Source: an uncultured Aquimarina sp. (GTDB lineage: Bacteria > Bacteroidota > Bacteroidia > Flavobacteriales > Flavobacteriaceae). Taken from it: 48,853 bases of DNA. Numbering within the stretch: the stretch's first letter is position 1; each line of letters begins with the position of its first letter. The DNA lies in contig CANMKX010000030.1 of the NCBI GenBank assembly GCA_947498595.1, positions 1 to 48,853 of the forward strand, read 5' to 3'. The notes under the pieces are model-generated. The model did not search any database and was not told where the DNA came from. It worked only from the letters and a program-made list of their open reading frames with translations. Shown one piece after another: positions 46,977-48,853 of the stretch. A program made the position numbers and the translations under genes.

Positions 46977-47540
46977 ATGAGAGCATATCTTGAAGCATTT
47001 AATTTATTCAATAATCAAGAAATTGAAGAGTTTTTAGCGATTTCTAAGGTTAGAAGATTAAAAAAGAATGATTTTTTTATAAAACAAGATGAGGTTTGTG
47101 ATCAATTATCCTTTATAAGATCAGGAATATTTCGTTCTTTTTATTATTCCAATTCTGATGAGCAAATAACATATTGTTTTACTTTTCAAAACAGTTTATT
47201 AATGGCATATTCTTCATTTATATCAGGAAAAAAATCAAAAGAGAACCTTCAAGCAATTTGTGATGCAGAAATTATTTCAATTCCAAAAGCAGCGTTAGAA
47301 AATTTAGCAGAATCGAATGTAAAATGGCTTAAATTTTTAAAAATAATAGCAGAGGAAGAGTACATTGATTTAGAGAACTGGATTTTTAACCACCAAAAGG
47401 ATAAAGCCCAACAGCGATATTTAGATTTAATAACAAAACAACCTAAATACATACAAGAAATACCTCTTCAATATATAGCATCTTATTTAGGAATTACTCA
47501 AAGGCATTTAAGTAGGATAAGAGCAAATATTTCCTTTTAG
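46977..47540 (+). CDS. Crp/Fnr-family transcriptional regulator
   Basis: A 187-residue regulator with a cyclic-nucleotide-binding-like jelly roll (about 1-120, with VRRLKKNDFFIKQDEVCDQL and IRSGIFRSFYY) and a short C-terminal helix-turn-helix (QEIPLQYIASYLGITQRHLS). The allosteric pocket lacks a clear cAMP phosphate-binding motif. Flavobacterial relatives of this size often control an adjacent oxidoreductase, and the SDR gene starts 70 bases downstream. A dyad overlaps its stop codon. Confidence 0.9.
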   Translation: MRAYLEAFNLFNNQEIEEFLAISKVRRLKKNDFFIKQDEVCDQLSFIRSGIFRSFYYSNSDEQITYCFTFQNSLLMAYSSFISGKKSKENLQAICDAEIISIPKAALENLAESNVKWLKFLKIIAEEEYIDLENWIFNHQKDKAQQRYLDLITKQPKYIQEIPLQYIASYLGITQRHLSRIRANISF

Positions 47541-47555
47541 ACAAATGTCCTAAAA
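47535..47555. promoter_or_regulatory. Dyad between crp/fnr-like and SDR genes
   Basis: TTTTAG-ACA then AA then TGT-CCTAAAA is an imperfect inverted repeat with core GACA-N2-TGTC. It overlaps the stop codon of the regulator and lies upstream of the SDR promoter. Binding by that regulator is an inference. Confidence 0.45.
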
Positions 47556-47574
47556 AATAAGCACTATCTAATAA

Positions 47575-47582
47575 TATGTTTG
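47575..47582 (+). promoter_or_regulatory. -7 box of the SDR gene
   Basis: TATGTTTG is an exact TAnnTTTG match, placing the start near 47586, 25 bases before the ATG. Confidence 0.6.
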
Positions 47583-47610
47583 CATGTGATTTAACAAAAA
47601 TAAATATCAT

Positions 47611-48219
47611 ATGAAAACAATAATTTTGATTGGAGCAAATGGAAAAATGGGGCAAGCCGCTTTAACAGGTTTAACAAAACATAAAGTGATTACTGCTGGA
47701 CGATCTGCCAATAGCTATGACTATCAAGTTGATATTACTAGTGAAATATCTTTAAGAAAGTTGTTTAAAGAAGTAGGGCATTTTGATGCTGTAGTAAATA
47801 CAGTTGGAGTTTGTGAATATGCTAGTTTTAGTGAAATGACAGAAGAACAATGGATGAATACCATTACAAGTAAAATGATGGGACAAATTAATATTGTGCG
47901 TATAGGTCAAGAATACATAGCTGATAATGGTTCTTTTACATTAATAACTGGAATCCTAAATGTAAAGCCAATACCTTTTGCAATAGCTGATGCAACAACT
48001 AGCGGTGCGATTGATACATTTGTGAAATGTGTTGCTTACGAAATGCCAAGAGGAATTCGTGTTAACTCAATTAATCCAACGGTTCTAGAAGAAGCATGGG
48101 ATGTGTATGGGGATATGATGCCAGGATTTTAAGCTGTTTCAGGGAAATTAGTTGGAAAAGCTTTTGAACGTTCTGTTGATGGTTTTATTACAGGGCAAGT
48201 ACTTTTTGTTGATGCGTAA
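47611..48219 (+). pseudogene. Short-chain dehydrogenase interrupted by one in-frame stop
   Basis: A Rossmann-fold SDR of 202 residues when read through a TAA at 48130-48132 (codon 174). The first part has GANGKMGQ at 8-15 and NTVG in place of NNAG. Catalytic Tyr-xxx-Lys is not evident; the segment reads TTSGAIDTFVKC. After MMPGF the stop interrupts, then the same frame gives AVSGKLVGKAFERSVDG and a typical end GQVLFVDA. The downstream segment is what family members carry, so a single base change from a sense codon (CAA, GAA or AAA) explains it. It is a probable recent pseudogene, though the 173-residue product may still be made. Confidence 0.85.
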
Positions 48220-48324
48220 GAAAGTAAAAGATAGAACTATGCAGTTAAATAGATCATAAATTTTTAATCAAAAGAACAAGTATAAAATATATAAATGTAT
48301 TTGAGATCAATTACCTTTGAATAA

Positions 48325-48606
48325 GTTGTATGTTGTTATTATGATGATTCAATAAACTCCACGGGATATGTTATAGATTCAATAGAAAGCTCATTATGGT
48401 GTCTAATGAATTCTAATAGTTATTCAGAATCGGTATTGAAATCAGTTAATTTAGGAGGCGATACAGATACAACCGCAACGATAAATGGTGGATTAGCAGG
48501 TATATATTTTGGATGGGAAAGTATTCCTCAAAAATGGATTAATGAAATTGCTAAGAAAGATGAGATTTTTAATTTATCTCAAGAATTTCATGAGGCTATA
48601 AAGTGA
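48325..48606 (+). pseudogene. C-terminal remnant of an ADP-ribosylglycohydrolase
   Basis: The open frame from 48325 gives 93 residues; the stretch starting GYVIDSIESSLWCLM precedes the only ATG (48406). SVNLGGDTDTTATINGGLAG is the family's metal-binding signature, with Asp ligands in GGDTDT. The end reads YFGWESIPQKWINEIA. ADP-ribosylglycohydrolases are about 300 residues, so roughly the first two thirds are missing, and an in-frame TAA lies just upstream. It is a deletion remnant, not a functional enzyme. Confidence 0.88.
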
Positions 48607-48734
48607 TGATGTAAATAACGGTATGATTTGTTAATAGTTATAATGATATTAATTAGAGAAATGTAAAACTAATTGGAGATAGCAATTATAAATTACTAAT
48701 CTTTCTTAAATAGAAAATATATAAAGAATTAGCT
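48607..48734. other. Intergenic, nothing recognisable
   Basis: I see no gene, hairpin or promoter box that I would defend in this stretch at the right end of the window. Confidence 0.5.
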
Positions 48735-48806
48735 ATGAAAATTTATATTTTTGGAAATGGAAACATCAAATACGATTGTAAGCTCCCCATAAAACCGAAC
48801 TGTTAA
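48735..48806 (+). other. Tiny open frame, possibly an N-terminal gene fragment
   Basis: A 23-codon frame begins MKIYIFGNGNIKYD and stops soon after. The start resembles a small protein family I half recognise (MKIYIFGNGNI), but the frame is interrupted early. It may be the broken front of a lost gene. Confidence 0.3.
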
Positions 48807-48853
48807 AAAGTAGAATAATAATTTTAACTTTAAGCAGTAATTATGAGAAAGAG

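Noticed and set aside
1..48853. CRISPR arrays, tRNA genes, insertion sequences, integrases
   Set aside because: I looked for regularly spaced repeats, tRNA-like cloverleaf ends and transposase or integrase motifs and saw none.

Overview
The window is AT-rich bacterial DNA from Bacteroidota, almost certainly a marine-type member of the Flavobacteriaceae. The evidence is a type IX secretion type B C-terminal domain, a GLPGLI-family protein, a DUF6660-like protein, a fused ResB/CcsA cytochrome c biogenesis protein, a short LeuA, an RND pump fused to its outer-membrane factor, several exact Bacteroidota -7 promoter boxes (TAnnTTTG), and gene starts without obvious Shine-Dalgarno sequences. The genus cannot be fixed from the sequence alone.

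Layout. 1-77: the 3' tail of a 5S rRNA and its terminator, so an rRNA operon ends at the left edge. 135-4166 (minus): a small cysteine-rich unknown protein and the large fused cytochrome c biogenesis gene. 4316-6165 (plus): an overlapping housekeeping run (DUF2520-type Rossmann protein, KdsC-like phosphatase, RdgB). It converges on a CPBP protease; a probable small RNA and NhaC follow. 8766-10569: a secreted fibre-like protein behind a cluster of GTGA/TCAC half-sites, and a DUF4177-like exported protein. 10923-14084: a TetR regulator divergent from an acyl-CoA dehydrogenase and a transglutaminase-like gene, with two identical-arm operators between them. 14137-21834: an S41 protease and a heavy-metal efflux locus (DUF6660-like protein, RND-OMF fusion, His-rich adaptor lipoprotein). 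22003-23161: a GLPGLI protein and a previously easy-to-miss 54-residue double-glycine-leader, five-cysteine peptide. 23297-27650 (minus): the leuACDB operon. 27859-40859: a helical-repeat protein, a giant T9SS type B repeat protein, an EamA transporter, an RluA-type pseudouridine synthase, panB, an NTF2-like protein, a second CPBP protease, sdaA and dnaK.

From about 40.9 kb to the right edge the character changes. Long gene-poor AT-rich gaps separate single-gene accessory functions: lipoprotein, GNAT, alpha/beta hydrolase, AlkB-like dioxygenase, VOC protein, AraC regulator, metallophosphoesterase, DUF7220-like membrane protein and Crp/Fnr regulator. Several broken genes also lie here: an SDR gene interrupted by one in-frame stop, the 3' third of an ADP-ribosylglycohydrolase, and a C-terminal scrap at 42.7 kb. 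This looks like a turnover region.

The best candidates for something undescribed are the orphan GG-leader cysteine peptide (22997-23161), the probable promoter-to-terminator small RNA at 6873-6983, and the TetR-controlled acyl-CoA dehydrogenase/transglutaminase unit with its twin operators.
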